Below, in pieces: positions 17,918 to 25,874 of a stretch of 40,188 nucleotides of DNA (the stretch's first letter is position 1; every line of letters starts with the position of its first letter). This stretch comes from Terriglobales bacterium (GTDB lineage: Bacteria; Acidobacteriota; Terriglobia; Terriglobales; Acidobacteriaceae). Made by a program: the position numbers and the translations under genes. Under the pieces are notes generated by a model that made no database searches, had not been told where the DNA came from, and worked only from the letters and a program-made list of their open reading frames with translations. The stretch lies in NCBI GenBank assembly GCA_030038475.1, contig JASHOU010000003.1, positions 1-40,188 of the forward strand, read 5' to 3'.

Positions 17918-17959
17918 GTGTCTGAAATAACGGGACACGCGTCTTAAGACACTACCGGA
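17918..17959. repeat. Short repeat remnant upstream of secA, shared with the groESL upstream region
   Basis: A 16-mer, TCCGGTAGTGTCTTAA, occurs at 3639-3654 on the plus strand and as its exact reverse complement at 17944-17959. The second copy is next to GTGTC...GACAC (17918-17922/17934-17938) and the palindrome GTCTTAAGAC (17941-17950). An IS or MITE end is possible; no transposase gene is near either copy. Confidence 0.45.
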
Positions 17960-17994
17960 GAACGGCGCCGCGATCCGCAGCGGATGCGTTATGG

Positions 17995-18417
17995 TTAGAG
18001 AAACGGGTTCTGCACGACCAGACCGCCGAAGCGCTGGCCATGCTGGAGGTCTTCACTGTATAGAATCTTGCATCCGCCTTGCAGCGCCGCGGCGACGATC
18101 AGCGAATCGTACCAATCCAGTCGATGCCCAGACTGAAGTCTTAAGGCTTCCACGAAGAGCGCGGGCGATGAGGACACGACCATCATCGGAAAAAGCGTCG
18201 CAAGAACGAATGCCTCCAAATCCAATCCTGTAATTGCCTCGCGGAAGCGTCGCTGGGCGACGTTGATGAATTCCTGAACGACCTGATAGCTTACGACGCC
18301 CAATTTCTCGGCCACGCCGTCGGTGATCAGTTGTTGCGCGATGCGGGCTTTTTCGGGAGAAGAGTGACTAAGGGCATAGATGACGACGTTTGTGTCCAGA
18401 AACGACCTAACGTTCAT
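17995..18417 (-). CDS. PIN-domain ribonuclease toxin (VapC-type)
   Basis: The 140-residue protein has the PIN fold: an N-terminal FLDTNVVIYAL with Asp8, Glu49 in VVQEFINVA, Asp104 in DWYDSLIVAAAL and Asp123 in YSEDLQHG. These four acidic positions match the metal-binding active site of VapC-type Mg-dependent ribonucleases that cleave tRNA or other RNAs. Its ATG (18417) overlaps the end of the upstream small gene by 11 bases, the usual antitoxin-toxin coupling. The toxin should be held inactive by its partner until the antitoxin is degraded. Confidence 0.9.
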   Translation of the reverse strand: MNVRSFLDTNVVIYALSHSSPEKARIAQQLITDGVAEKLGVVSYQVVQEFINVAQRRFREAITGLDLEAFVLATLFPMMVVSSSPALFVEALRLQSGHRLDWYDSLIVAAALQGGCKILYSEDLQHGQRFGGLVVQNPFL

Positions 18418-18625
18418 TCATCTCATCCCGGGTGAGTTTTCGCCCCGCATCCACGTACTTCAACCTGTCAAACAATGCTTTGATTTCCTCGCGTGTGGGG
18501 CGACGGGAACTGTACTGCTCCAGCCACTCCCGAAAGGCATCGTTGAGCGTTCTGTGCTCGCTGCGAGCAACCTCTCGAGCTTGTTCAATTTTGGCTTCGT
18601 CAGCGCTGAAGGTGATGTTCTTCAT
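18407..18625 (-). CDS. Antitoxin partner of the PIN toxin (VapB-type, ribbon-helix-helix-like)
   Basis: A 72-residue protein begins MKNITFSADEAKIEQAREVARSEHRTLNDAFREWLEQY, which fits a ribbon-helix-helix DNA-binding start followed by helices; the C-terminal half (EEIKALFDRLKYVDAGRKLTRDEMNER) is charged and would bind the toxin. The frame overlaps the toxin ATG by 11 bases. It is followed by the toxin in the same direction and preceded by a promoter with overlapping palindromes, so autorepression is likely. Family identity rests on layout and size, more than on sequence. Confidence 0.85.
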   Translation of the reverse strand: MKNITFSADEAKIEQAREVARSEHRTLNDAFREWLEQYSSRRPTREEIKALFDRLKYVDAGRKLTRDEMNER

Positions 18626-18630
18626 GCACG

Positions 18631-18664
18631 ACTATAGTGTACACGAACCTCGTGCGATTGTCAG
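18631..18664 (-). promoter_or_regulatory. Toxin-antitoxin promoter and candidate operator
   Basis: On the minus strand CTGACA (18664-18659) and TACACT (18641-18636) are separated by 17 bases. Two overlapping palindromes cover the -10 region, ACTATAGT (18631-18638) and GTGTACAC (18637-18644), as expected for an antitoxin-bound operator. Confidence 0.55.
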
Positions 18665-18753
18665 CTTATTCCAAAGAGAGCGGCTGCCTTAGGCCACGGC
18701 TTGGCGATTCAGACAAATATCTGCAAATTAATGACTTACGGCTATAGACCGGC

Positions 18754-20190
18754 TTATGGCTTAAACACCCAAAAATCGCTCAACGACCCGTTGTCGCCCA
18801 ATGAATCGAAGCCCACGCCGCCGAAGAGCCAGAAATTCCCGGCTGCATCAGTCCACGTAGCGCCGAGGGTTCGTGCACCGGGAATGTTGCTGGTTGCAGC
18901 CTGTCCCAGATTGCCGTACGCCCCGATTTGGCCATTTACGTTCGAGCCATCGACCCAAGTCCACTGGCCCGAGCTATATTCCCACAAGTCATTGAGCCAT
19001 CCGCTGCCTTTTCCAGTCGAGTCGTAACCTACGCCGCCGAAAAGCCACAGGTTTCCCGAGCTATCGCTCCAACTGAAAGCGCCGTTCCGGGCGCCGGGAA
19101 CGTTGCCGGCTGCGGCCATTTCCTGGGTACCGTAAACTCCTGCCTGGCCGCTCGCGTCGGACCCGTTGACCCATGTCCATTGGCCTGCGCTGTACTCCCA
19201 CAAATCATTGAGATCTCCGTTCGTTCCGCTTGAGTCGTAACCAGAGCCACCGAACAGCCAGAAATCTCCCGACTTATCAATCCAGCTCACGGAATAGAAT
19301 CGCCCTCCCGGAATATTGCCAGCGGCTGCCATCCCGAGTGTGCCGTACGTTCCCGGCTGGTTTGCTAAGTCCGATCCATTCACCCATGTCCACTCGCCGG
19401 CGCTGTACTTCCACAGGTCGTTCAGACTTCCCGAATCCCCTGGTAGTGCGGCACCATTGCCTCCAAACAGCCAAAAGTTCCCCGAGCCATCGGTCCAGCT
19501 AACCGCTCCATATCGCGCACCGGGAATGTTGCCCGATGCGGGCGTTCCCAGTGTGCCGTATGTGCCGGGCGATCCGGTCAGGTTTGAGCCGCCCATCCAC
19601 GTCCACTCTCCGACGGTCATTTGCTGGCCCGGCGGCGCCGGAGTGTATTCCCACAGGTCGTTGAGAACGCCGGCTGCTCCCGACACGCTGGCGTACCCAT
19701 AACCGCCGAAAAGCCATAAATTCCCGGCAGCGTCAGACCAACTGACACCACCCCACCGCGCCCCAGGGACATTACTTAGAGCCGCCGTGCCCTGCGTCCC
19801 GTAGGTGCCCGGCTGGCCACCGATGTTCAATCCGCTCATCCATGTCCACTCGCCGTCGCTGTATTCCCATAGATCGTTCAAAAAATTGACATTCCCCTTG
19901 GAGTCGTATCCGTATCCGCCAAACAGCCACAGATTGCCGGATTTATCGGTCCAGGTAATGGCACTCTGCCGCGCTCCGGGAGCATTGGCGGAACTGGCCG
20001 TCCCCTCCGTCCCGTAAGTTCCCACTTGGTCGTCGATATTCGAGCCATTCGCCCAGGTCCATTCGTCCTGCGTTTTCGGTGCGGTCGCGCTGCTGCCGCT
20101 GCCGCACGCCGCAAAACAGAGCGCTATTGCCACCGTTATCAAAATAAGTATGGCTGCCTTCATCCCGTCGATCGTCATCCCGTCCTTCAT
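18754..20190 (-). CDS. Kelch-like repeat lipoprotein
   Basis: The product (478 residues from ATG 20190, GGAG seven bases upstream; the frame is open to 20280) begins with a hydrophobic segment ending CFAACGSG, a lipobox-type cleavage site before Cys, so it is probably a lipoprotein. The body has six repeats of about 65-70 residues, each with the pattern EWTWxxGSN...GTYGTxG...PGAR...W.D..GNLWLFGGxGYDS...LNDLWEYS. The GNLWLFGG/GYD element matches kelch or galactose-oxidase-like beta-propeller blades, so a six-bladed propeller is plausible. It ends with SLSDFWVFKP, which could close the propeller. No catalytic residues are apparent; carbohydrate or protein binding at the cell surface is possible. 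Confidence 0.85.
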   Translation of the reverse strand: MKDGMTIDGMKAAILILITVAIALCFAACGSGSSATAPKTQDEWTWANGSNIDDQVGTYGTEGTASSANAPGARQSAITWTDKSGNLWLFGGYGYDSKGNVNFLNDLWEYSDGEWTWMSGLNIGGQPGTYGTQGTAALSNVPGARWGGVSWSDAAGNLWLFGGYGYASVSGAAGVLNDLWEYTPAPPGQQMTVGEWTWMGGSNLTGSPGTYGTLGTPASGNIPGARYGAVSWTDGSGNFWLFGGNGAALPGDSGSLNDLWKYSAGEWTWVNGSDLANQPGTYGTLGMAAAGNIPGGRFYSVSWIDKSGDFWLFGGSGYDSSGTNGDLNDLWEYSAGQWTWVNGSDASGQAGVYGTQEMAAAGNVPGARNGAFSWSDSSGNLWLFGGVGYDSTGKGSGWLNDLWEYSSGQWTWVDGSNVNGQIGAYGNLGQAATSNIPGARTLGATWTDAAGNFWLFGGVGFDSLGDNGSLSDFWVFKP

Positions 20191-20359
20191 CCCGGGTCTC
20201 CACTTTTGAAATCGAAATTCCGACAGGCGGATTCTAAACGACTTCGGCTTGATCGGAGCCGCCGCCGCCATCAATTTCAAAATCTTAACGAACCGTTAAC
20301 AATTCCAATTTCCTGTAAGATTTTCTGCGAACTTTTTCTGCGAGCTTTTTCTGAGACCT

Positions 20360-23137
20360 ATGGCGACGTTCTATCAGCGAATTCAGGAGTCAGCGCGGAA
20401 GTTCCCCGATAACGTTGCCCTTGAAATTCAGCGCGAGCAGACGGTGGAACGTGTCACATTCGCGGAACTCACTCGCATGTCGGAGAGCGTTGCCAACTGG
20501 CTCTCTACGCGAGTCTCGCGTGATGCGCGCGTGGCGATTCTGGCGGCGAACCATCCGCGGTGGGTCGAGACATATTTGGGAATCATTGCCGCCGGCCGAA
20601 CTGCCGTACCGCTCGACACAGCTTTTAACGCCGGGCAGGTGAAGAAGTTGTTGACCGACAGCGGAGCTTCATTTTTGTTCTGCGACGCGAAGCACCTTCC
20701 GGTGGCGGGCGAAGCCGTCAAAGACATGAATGTCGGTCTGGTGATGACCTCGGCGGCAAGCGAACAGAATCTTGCTCCGAACAAGGCTGAAGCATTCAAC
20801 CTGGTCGGTGACCTCGATTCGATCTTCAAGGCTGGCCCAGCCGGCTTTCAGCCGGTGATTCCCGACGATGGCGATCTCGCGGCCCTCCTCTACACCTCCG
20901 GCACCACGGCTGACCCGAAGGGCGTCATGCTCACCCATGCCAATCTGGTGGGCGAGGCGAACGCGGTTTTCGGACTCTTGCAGATCGGCCCTGAGGATGC
21001 TCTGCTCGGCATTCTGCCCATGTTTCATGTGTTGGCGCAGATGGCGAATCTTTTTCTACCTCTATTCAATGGCGCGCGCGTCGTTTATCTCGAAACGCTG
21101 AACACCACCGAACTTCTGCGCGCTTTGCAGGAGCGCGACATCACTGCGTTCTGCGTCGTGCCGCAGTTTTTCTATCTCATTCACGAGAAGATTTTCAAAG
21201 AGCTGAGCAAACGCGGCAAGTTTACGCTGCGCTTGGTGCGCGCGCTGATGGCTTTGAACCGCTGCTTGCGCCGGGCTGGCATCAACGCCGGCAAAACATA
21301 CTTCGGCAAGATTCACGCGACCTTCGGCATGCGCATGAGATACCTGGTCACCGGCGGCTCGCGATTCGATCCCGCGATCGCCCGCGACTTCTATTCCTTT
21401 GGCATCGACGTTCTCAACGCCTACGGACTGACCGAGACGACCGGTGGCGCGTTTCTCAACCCTCCCGGCCGCATTGTTTTTGGTTCGGTTGGACCGCCGC
21501 TTCCGGGAGTGGAAGCGAGGATCGTCGATCCAAAGCCGGTCGAGGAAGGTGCGCCACCCACGGGCGAGATTGCGATTCGCGGCGCAATCGTGATGAAGGG
21601 ATATTGGAATCGTCCCGAGGCAACGGCGGATGTGCTGCGCGAGAGTTGGCTCTACACCGGCGATCTCGGCTATTTCGATTCTGGCGGCAATCTGTTTATC
21701 ACCGGCCGGCGCAAAGAAATCATTGTTCTCGCCAACGGCAAAAACATCTACCCCGAAGAGATCGAGGCGCATTATCTTCAGTCTCCATTCGTCAAAGAGA
21801 TCTGCGTCATGGCGCTCGAAGCGCGCCCAGGCGATCCGACGTCCGAACGGCTTCATGCCGTGGTCGTGCCCAACTTCGAACGGCTGCGCGAGCGCAAGAT
21901 CGTCAACTCCAAAGAGGCAATTCGTCTCGACATCGAAGCGCTCTCTCACAAGATCGCTTCGACCAAACGCATCGGCAGCTACGACATTTGGCAGGATGAT
22001 CTGCCGCGCACCACAACTCGCAAGCTGAAACGCTTCCAGATTGAAAAGAAAGTTCGCGAACGGAAACAAAACGGTCGCGAGGATTCGGACATCGGCACCG
22101 ACAAGCCGCTCACTGCTGATGAGCAGCAGTGGCTCGAGCGGGAGGACGTAAAGCGCGCACTCGCGATCATTCATGGGTCTTTGCACGAGTCGTTACAAGG
22201 GTCTGGGCGAGGGCAAGTCGAAGCCATTCGACCGGCTTGGAATCTCGAACTTGATCTGGGACTCGACTCCATGCAGCGCATCGAACTGCTGACCGCGCTC
22301 GAACAGCATCTGGGCGGCGACGTGCCCGAGTCGCGCCTGGCAGAAATTTATTCAGTGCGCGACCTCGTCGATGCCGTAATGGCGAGCGCTGGTCGCGTTG
22401 AAGGCCAGGCCAAAGCGGCGGAACCGCCGTGGTCGACAATTTTGAGTGAGCCGGTCAGCGATCCCGAGGTTCTGGCGCTGGCGCGGCATAATATTTTTGC
22501 CGAAGTGTTTTTCTTTCTGCTGGGAAGATTGATCTATTTGTTCGCTCTCGATCGCTTTCACCTGAAAATACGCGGTTTGGAGAATCTGCCGGAAAAAGGC
22601 CCCTATCTGATCTGTCCGAATCACCAGAGTTATTTCGATCCGATCGTAATGGCTGCGGGGCTGCCCTGGCGTCTGTTCCACGACACTTTCGCTCTGGGCA
22701 CGAGCGACATTTTCGGCAAAGGATTCATGCGGCGGCTGGCGCGATGGCTGCGCGTGGTCATGCTCGATCCCGACGCGAACCTTGTGCCCGCGATGCGCGC
22801 CGGCGCCTTTGGCCTCACGCAAGGACGCATTCTCATGCTCTATCCGGAAGGTGAGCGCACCAACGATGGCACGCCGCGCGTGTTCCGCAAAGGCGCAGCC
22901 ATTCTCTCCATTCACACGCAAGCGCCGATTGTTCCGGTCGCGATCGAAGGCTTCTATGACGCCTGGCCGCGCCATAAACGGTTTCCGAGGTTCGCCAATC
23001 TGCAGCTCGTGTTCGGCAAGCCAATTCAACCGCCGCCGCTGAGCGAGGCCAGCGAGGCCGCATACGAGGAGCTGACTGCGGAGTTGAAATCCAGAGTCGT
23101 GGCAATGTGGCGGGAGTTGCGAGGGGCAAGCTCATAG
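20360..23137 (+). CDS. Acyl-AMP ligase / acyl carrier / PlsC-type acyltransferase fusion
   Basis: The 925-residue protein joins three enzymatic units. Residues 1-560 are an ANL-superfamily adenylating enzyme, with P-loop YTSGTTADPKGVMLTHANL (178-196), AYGLTETTGG, YTGDLGYFDSGGNLFITGRRKE and the Lys-containing C-terminal region. About 600-670 is a phosphopantetheine-binding ACP with the attachment motif LDLGLDSMQ (Ser637). About 720-920 is a PlsC/LPLAT acyltransferase with HQSYFD (H755-x4-D760) and PEGERT (829-834). Together these could activate a fatty acid, load it on the built-in carrier and transfer it to an acyl acceptor, such as a lysophospholipid, at the inner membrane. This resembles Aas-type acylglycerophosphoethanolamine recycling with the ACP built in. 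ATG 20360 has no strong ribosome binding site. Confidence 0.9.
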   Translation: MATFYQRIQESARKFPDNVALEIQREQTVERVTFAELTRMSESVANWLSTRVSRDARVAILAANHPRWVETYLGIIAAGRTAVPLDTAFNAGQVKKLLTDSGASFLFCDAKHLPVAGEAVKDMNVGLVMTSAASEQNLAPNKAEAFNLVGDLDSIFKAGPAGFQPVIPDDGDLAALLYTSGTTADPKGVMLTHANLVGEANAVFGLLQIGPEDALLGILPMFHVLAQMANLFLPLFNGARVVYLETLNTTELLRALQERDITAFCVVPQFFYLIHEKIFKELSKRGKFTLRLVRALMALNRCLRRAGINAGKTYFGKIHATFGMRMRYLVTGGSRFDPAIARDFYSFGIDVLNAYGLTETTGGAFLNPPGRIVFGSVGPPLPGVEARIVDPKPVEEGAPPTGEIAIRGAIVMKGYWNRPEATADVLRESWLYTGDLGYFDSGGNLFITGRRKEIIVLANGKNIYPEEIEAHYLQSPFVKEICVMALEARPGDPTSERLHAVVVPNFERLRERKIVNSKEAIRLDIEALSHKIASTKRIGSYDIWQDDLPRTTTRKLKRFQIEKKVRERKQNGREDSDIGTDKPLTADEQQWLEREDVKRALAIIHGSLHESLQGSGRGQVEAIRPAWNLELDLGLDSMQRIELLTALEQHLGGDVPESRLAEIYSVRDLVDAVMASAGRVEGQAKAAEPPWSTILSEPVSDPEVLALARHNIFAEVFFFLLGRLIYLFALDRFHLKIRGLENLPEKGPYLICPNHQSYFDPIVMAAGLPWRLFHDTFALGTSDIFGKGFMRRLARWLRVVMLDPDANLVPAMRAGAFGLTQGRILMLYPEGERTNDGTPRVFRKGAAILSIHTQAPIVPVAIEGFYDAWPRHKRFPRFANLQLVFGKPIQPPPLSEASEAAYEELTAELKSRVVAMWRELRGASS

Positions 23138-23163
23138 ACGTCGGAGAGCGTGAAGAAAGTCGG

Positions 23164-24567
23164 CTAGCGATCGCCGGAATACAGATTCAACTGGTTCTTC
23201 TGCAGGAATTGCAGTTTTTCAAGGAGTTGGGTCCGTCTCGGGTTGGGATACGCCGGGAACCCCGTAATATGATCGCAGTAATAGATATTGCCCGTTTGCA
23301 GAATGCACGTCTTCCACGCTCGTTTTCCGGCGCGCACAACTTCAGGGGAATACCCGTTGGGTATCCGCGCCGTGCCCGGGATAAGTACTATCGCAAAAAG
23401 GCCGGCCAGCGCCGCGCGCCATTGGCTTTTCCGCCAAGTGAGGAAATGGAAATAAACTGCCAGGAATGCCGGCACCAGCAAGCCCATGTAGCGCGAGAAT
23501 TGCGCTGCCTCAGGCATGCCCAGGCATACTCTGCCAGCGGCCGCGTTGGCAGCAAAGAGGAGCGAGAAACTTAACAGAATAACAATCGTCAGATCGGCAG
23601 CCCGCCATTCCCGGCCACGCCACAAACGAACACCATGCCAGACCAGGATTGCCAATGCCGCGAACGCCAAGAAACTTCCGACCAACGACGCCGGCAGCAC
23701 TGCCCGCAGTCCAAGAAAGTAGGACATCATGAGACTTACGAACCACAAGTAGTGCAAAGGATGGGCATCGGGAATATGACAACTTACAGCCGGATCCCAG
23801 CGATAGTGATAGAAGAAACTGCCCAGTGATGCGATTGCGAGCAAAAGCGCCACGGCGGGAAGCCTGGAGGATTCATCTTCCGCTCGAATCGCGCGTCTCA
23901 GGTCGAACAAAAGAACACCGATGCTAACTACTCCCATGAAAAGACCGAACCCGGTGTAGATCAGCAGGAAGTTGAGCATGAGAACGGCGCCATATCGCGC
24001 AATAGGCTTGGGAATCATCCACGCCAGGCAGTAAAGCATAAGGAGAAGCTCTGGAAACGCGGAATACGAGGGGTTCTCCTCGCCCACCAAAGCTTCCATC
24101 TGCGCAAATGTCAGGAACAGGCAAGGGATCGCGCAATCGCTGTAGCCCAGTTGGCCAAGCAGCTTGCGCTTCAAATGCAACGCGACTACGGCCGACGCCA
24201 GCAATGCCCCCACCATGAACAGCGCTTCGGCTTCGGAATTCCACCGGGTCCACTGCAACACAAACTTGTCGAGCACCAGTCCAATGCCTTCCCGGTGCGG
24301 CGAATGCTCCCAGGTGAAAATTTGCCAGAGCGAAGCATAGTTGAAAAGAGGCGTGTAAAAGTCCCATTGGTCCCAATAGATGAGGTTGACCGAATAGTGA
24401 CGAACCGCTAGCACTAGTCTGGCTGAGGTGACCAGGAAAACCGTCAATACGGCGATGACAATGACGGGTAAGCGAAAACCGCGGCGAGTCGAAGAGACAG
24501 CTTGCGCGTCAGTTTCCGGTTTGATGGTGTGAACTTCGACGGTGTGAACTTTGACAGTGTGAACCAT
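23164..24567 (-). CDS. Polytopic membrane protein of unknown function
   Basis: A 467-residue protein with about ten to twelve hydrophobic segments, beginning with VIVIAVLTVFLVTSARLVL and including LLLMLYCLAWMIP, VLMLNFLLIYTGFGLFMGVVSIGVLLF and YMGLLVPAFLAVYFHFL. A large extracytoplasmic loop near the start contains NLIYWDQWDFYTPLFNYASLWQIFTWEHSPHREGIGLVLDKF, a WD-rich loop reminiscent of membrane-bound glycosyltransferases of the GT-C type. The C-terminal segment is soluble (YSPEVVRAGKRAWKTCILQTGNIYYCDHITGFPAYPNPRRTQLLEKLQFL). No catalytic motif is certain, so the GT-C link is a guess. The first codons contain a triple repeat (HTVKVHTVEVHTIK). ATG 24567 is the ORF start; a later start is possible. 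It lies downstream of the Xer genes in the same direction. Confidence 0.65.
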   Translation of the reverse strand: MVHTVKVHTVEVHTIKPETDAQAVSSTRRGFRLPVIVIAVLTVFLVTSARLVLAVRHYSVNLIYWDQWDFYTPLFNYASLWQIFTWEHSPHREGIGLVLDKFVLQWTRWNSEAEALFMVGALLASAVVALHLKRKLLGQLGYSDCAIPCLFLTFAQMEALVGEENPSYSAFPELLLMLYCLAWMIPKPIARYGAVLMLNFLLIYTGFGLFMGVVSIGVLLFDLRRAIRAEDESSRLPAVALLLAIASLGSFFYHYRWDPAVSCHIPDAHPLHYLWFVSLMMSYFLGLRAVLPASLVGSFLAFAALAILVWHGVRLWRGREWRAADLTIVILLSFSLLFAANAAAGRVCLGMPEAAQFSRYMGLLVPAFLAVYFHFLTWRKSQWRAALAGLFAIVLIPGTARIPNGYSPEVVRAGKRAWKTCILQTGNIYYCDHITGFPAYPNPRRTQLLEKLQFLQKNQLNLYSGDR

Positions 24568-24785
24568 GTCGATTGCGTGTGGATTCTCGCGAGTCCGATT
24601 CTCCAGCCTCGGATCGTAGCGGGTAACGCGCTAATGTCATGTTCAAACAACGGTGCATGCGAGCAAAGTTACGGGCGTAATGGCTTTTTCAGAAGACGCG
24701 GAGAAACGTATCCCGCTCAGTCTGCGTTTGGGAGATCTAGTCCGACCGGAAAAAGCCGAGTGATTGAAAGCGTGCACGCGAGAGA

Positions 24786-25763
24786 TCACTTCGCTCGAGG
24801 ATGCGTCTGATCGTAAACGTTCATCACATGCTTGACTGAGAGCTGAGTATAGCGCTGCGTGGTCGCCAAGCGCTCGTGGCCCAACAATTCCTGGATGGCG
24901 CGCAGATCCGCTCCCTCTTCGAGCATGTGCGTGCCGAAGGCGTGGCGCAGAGTGTGCGGATGAACTTCGGGCGACAAGCCTTTGGCAACAGAAATGCGCT
25001 TGACGATACGCCCCACGCTGCGCGTGGTAAGCCTTCCGCCGCGTTGGTTGATCAGCAGCGCGGACGTGCACGTGCTCGTCGCGGAGGTTCTATTCTGTGT
25101 CGCCTTCAGCGTGGCTAGCAACTGCTGTCGCCACGGCAGGTAAACCGAAAGCGCCGCAAGTACGGAAGCTCCGAACGGAACGTAGCGCTCTTTTTTACCT
25201 TTTCCGCGAATCAGAATCGCTTCATTGCTCAGGCTGATGTCGTTGAGGTCGATGCCAACCAGCTCCGAATTGCGAATTCCGCAGCCGTAGAGCAGCTCAA
25301 ACATCAGACGATCGCGCTCGGGGAACGATGCCACCTCCGGCATTTTGCCCTCGAGAACCGAATTCATCTCCTCAATGGTGGGAACGCGCGGCAGTTTTTT
25401 GGGCAGCCGCGGCGTCGAAATCAGCTTCGCCGGATTCTGCTCGACCACGCCCTCTTGCGCCAGCCAGCGATACAGCGACCGTACCGCAGCCAGCGCTCGC
25501 GCGACCGACGTTTTGCTCAATCCTTTGTCGTAGAGATGCGAAAGAAAACCGCGGATGGCAATGTGGTCAATCGTTTTCCAATCGCTGGCTCCGATATACG
25601 CGGCAAAACAGTCGAGATCGCCAGCGTAGGCTTTGATCGTGTGCTTGGAGGCGTTGCGCCGGCCCAAGTGCCGCAGGAAATCGTCGATGGCGCGTTCGAC
25701 GAGAGTTCGTGCGTTCAGGGTGCGCGAGCTCGCGGTGCGAGAGTCTTTCGCAGCTGTGCTCAT
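24786..25763 (-). CDS. Tyrosine recombinase, XerC/XerD family (distal copy)
   Basis: The 325-residue protein has an N-terminal SAM-like core-binding domain ([33 protein letters not shown]) and a C-terminal catalytic domain with all residues of the tyrosine recombinase set: Arg164 (GCGIRNSE), Lys188 (RGKGKKER), His270 and Arg273 ([10 protein letters not shown]), His296 ([10 protein letters not shown]) and the nucleophile Tyr305 (RYTQ). XerC/D recombinases resolve chromosome dimers at dif, and relatives integrate elements. ATG 25763 directly follows an inverted repeat, and a longer in-frame reading starts inside it. A second recombinase lies immediately upstream. I cannot tell from sequence which of the pair is XerC. 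Confidence 0.95.
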   Translation of the reverse strand: MSTAAKDSRTASSRTLNARTLVERAIDDFLRHLGRRNASKHTIKAYAGDLDCFAAYIGASDWKTIDHIAIRGFLSHLYDKGLSKTSVARALAAVRSLYRWLAQEGVVEQNPAKLISTPRLPKKLPRVPTIEEMNSVLEGKMPEVASFPERDRLMFELLYGCGIRNSELVGIDLNDISLSNEAILIRGKGKKERYVPFGASVLAALSVYLPWRQQLLATLKATQNRTSATSTCTSALLINQRGGRLTTRSVGRIVKRISVAKGLSPEVHPHTLRHAFGTHMLEEGADLRAIQELLGHERLATTQRYTQLSVKHVMNVYDQTHPRAK

Positions 25764-25765
25764 GG

Positions 25766-25874
25766 CAATTTGTAATTTGCAATTTGTAATTGGTAATCGA
25801 AAAATCCAAAGTCGTACGCGACAACTTTGCCGCCGCCCTTTGGTTTCCAATTACCAATTGCAAATTACAAATTG
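25766..25874. repeat. Inverted repeat separating the two recombinase genes
   Basis: The left arm (25766-25797) and right arm (25850-25874) are reverse complements except for a 7-base duplication TGTAATT in the left arm; 19 bases (CAATTTGTAATTTGCAATT) match exactly, followed by GGTAAT. The interior has a nested CCAAAG...CTTTGG pair (25806-25811 and about 25838-25843) and GTCG-TACG-CGAC. The right arm overlaps the last codons of the proximal recombinase. It resembles A+T-rich interspersed elements of G+C-rich genomes and carries no ORF. Confidence 0.7.

Noticed and set aside
21062-22186. 374-codon open frame on the minus strand
   Set aside because: It is antisense to the acyl-ligase fusion gene, which has full motif conservation.
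25766-25874. A coding extension of the distal recombinase
   Set aside because: The in-frame upstream codons are made of the inverted repeat and would add an A+T-rich tail unlike the family.
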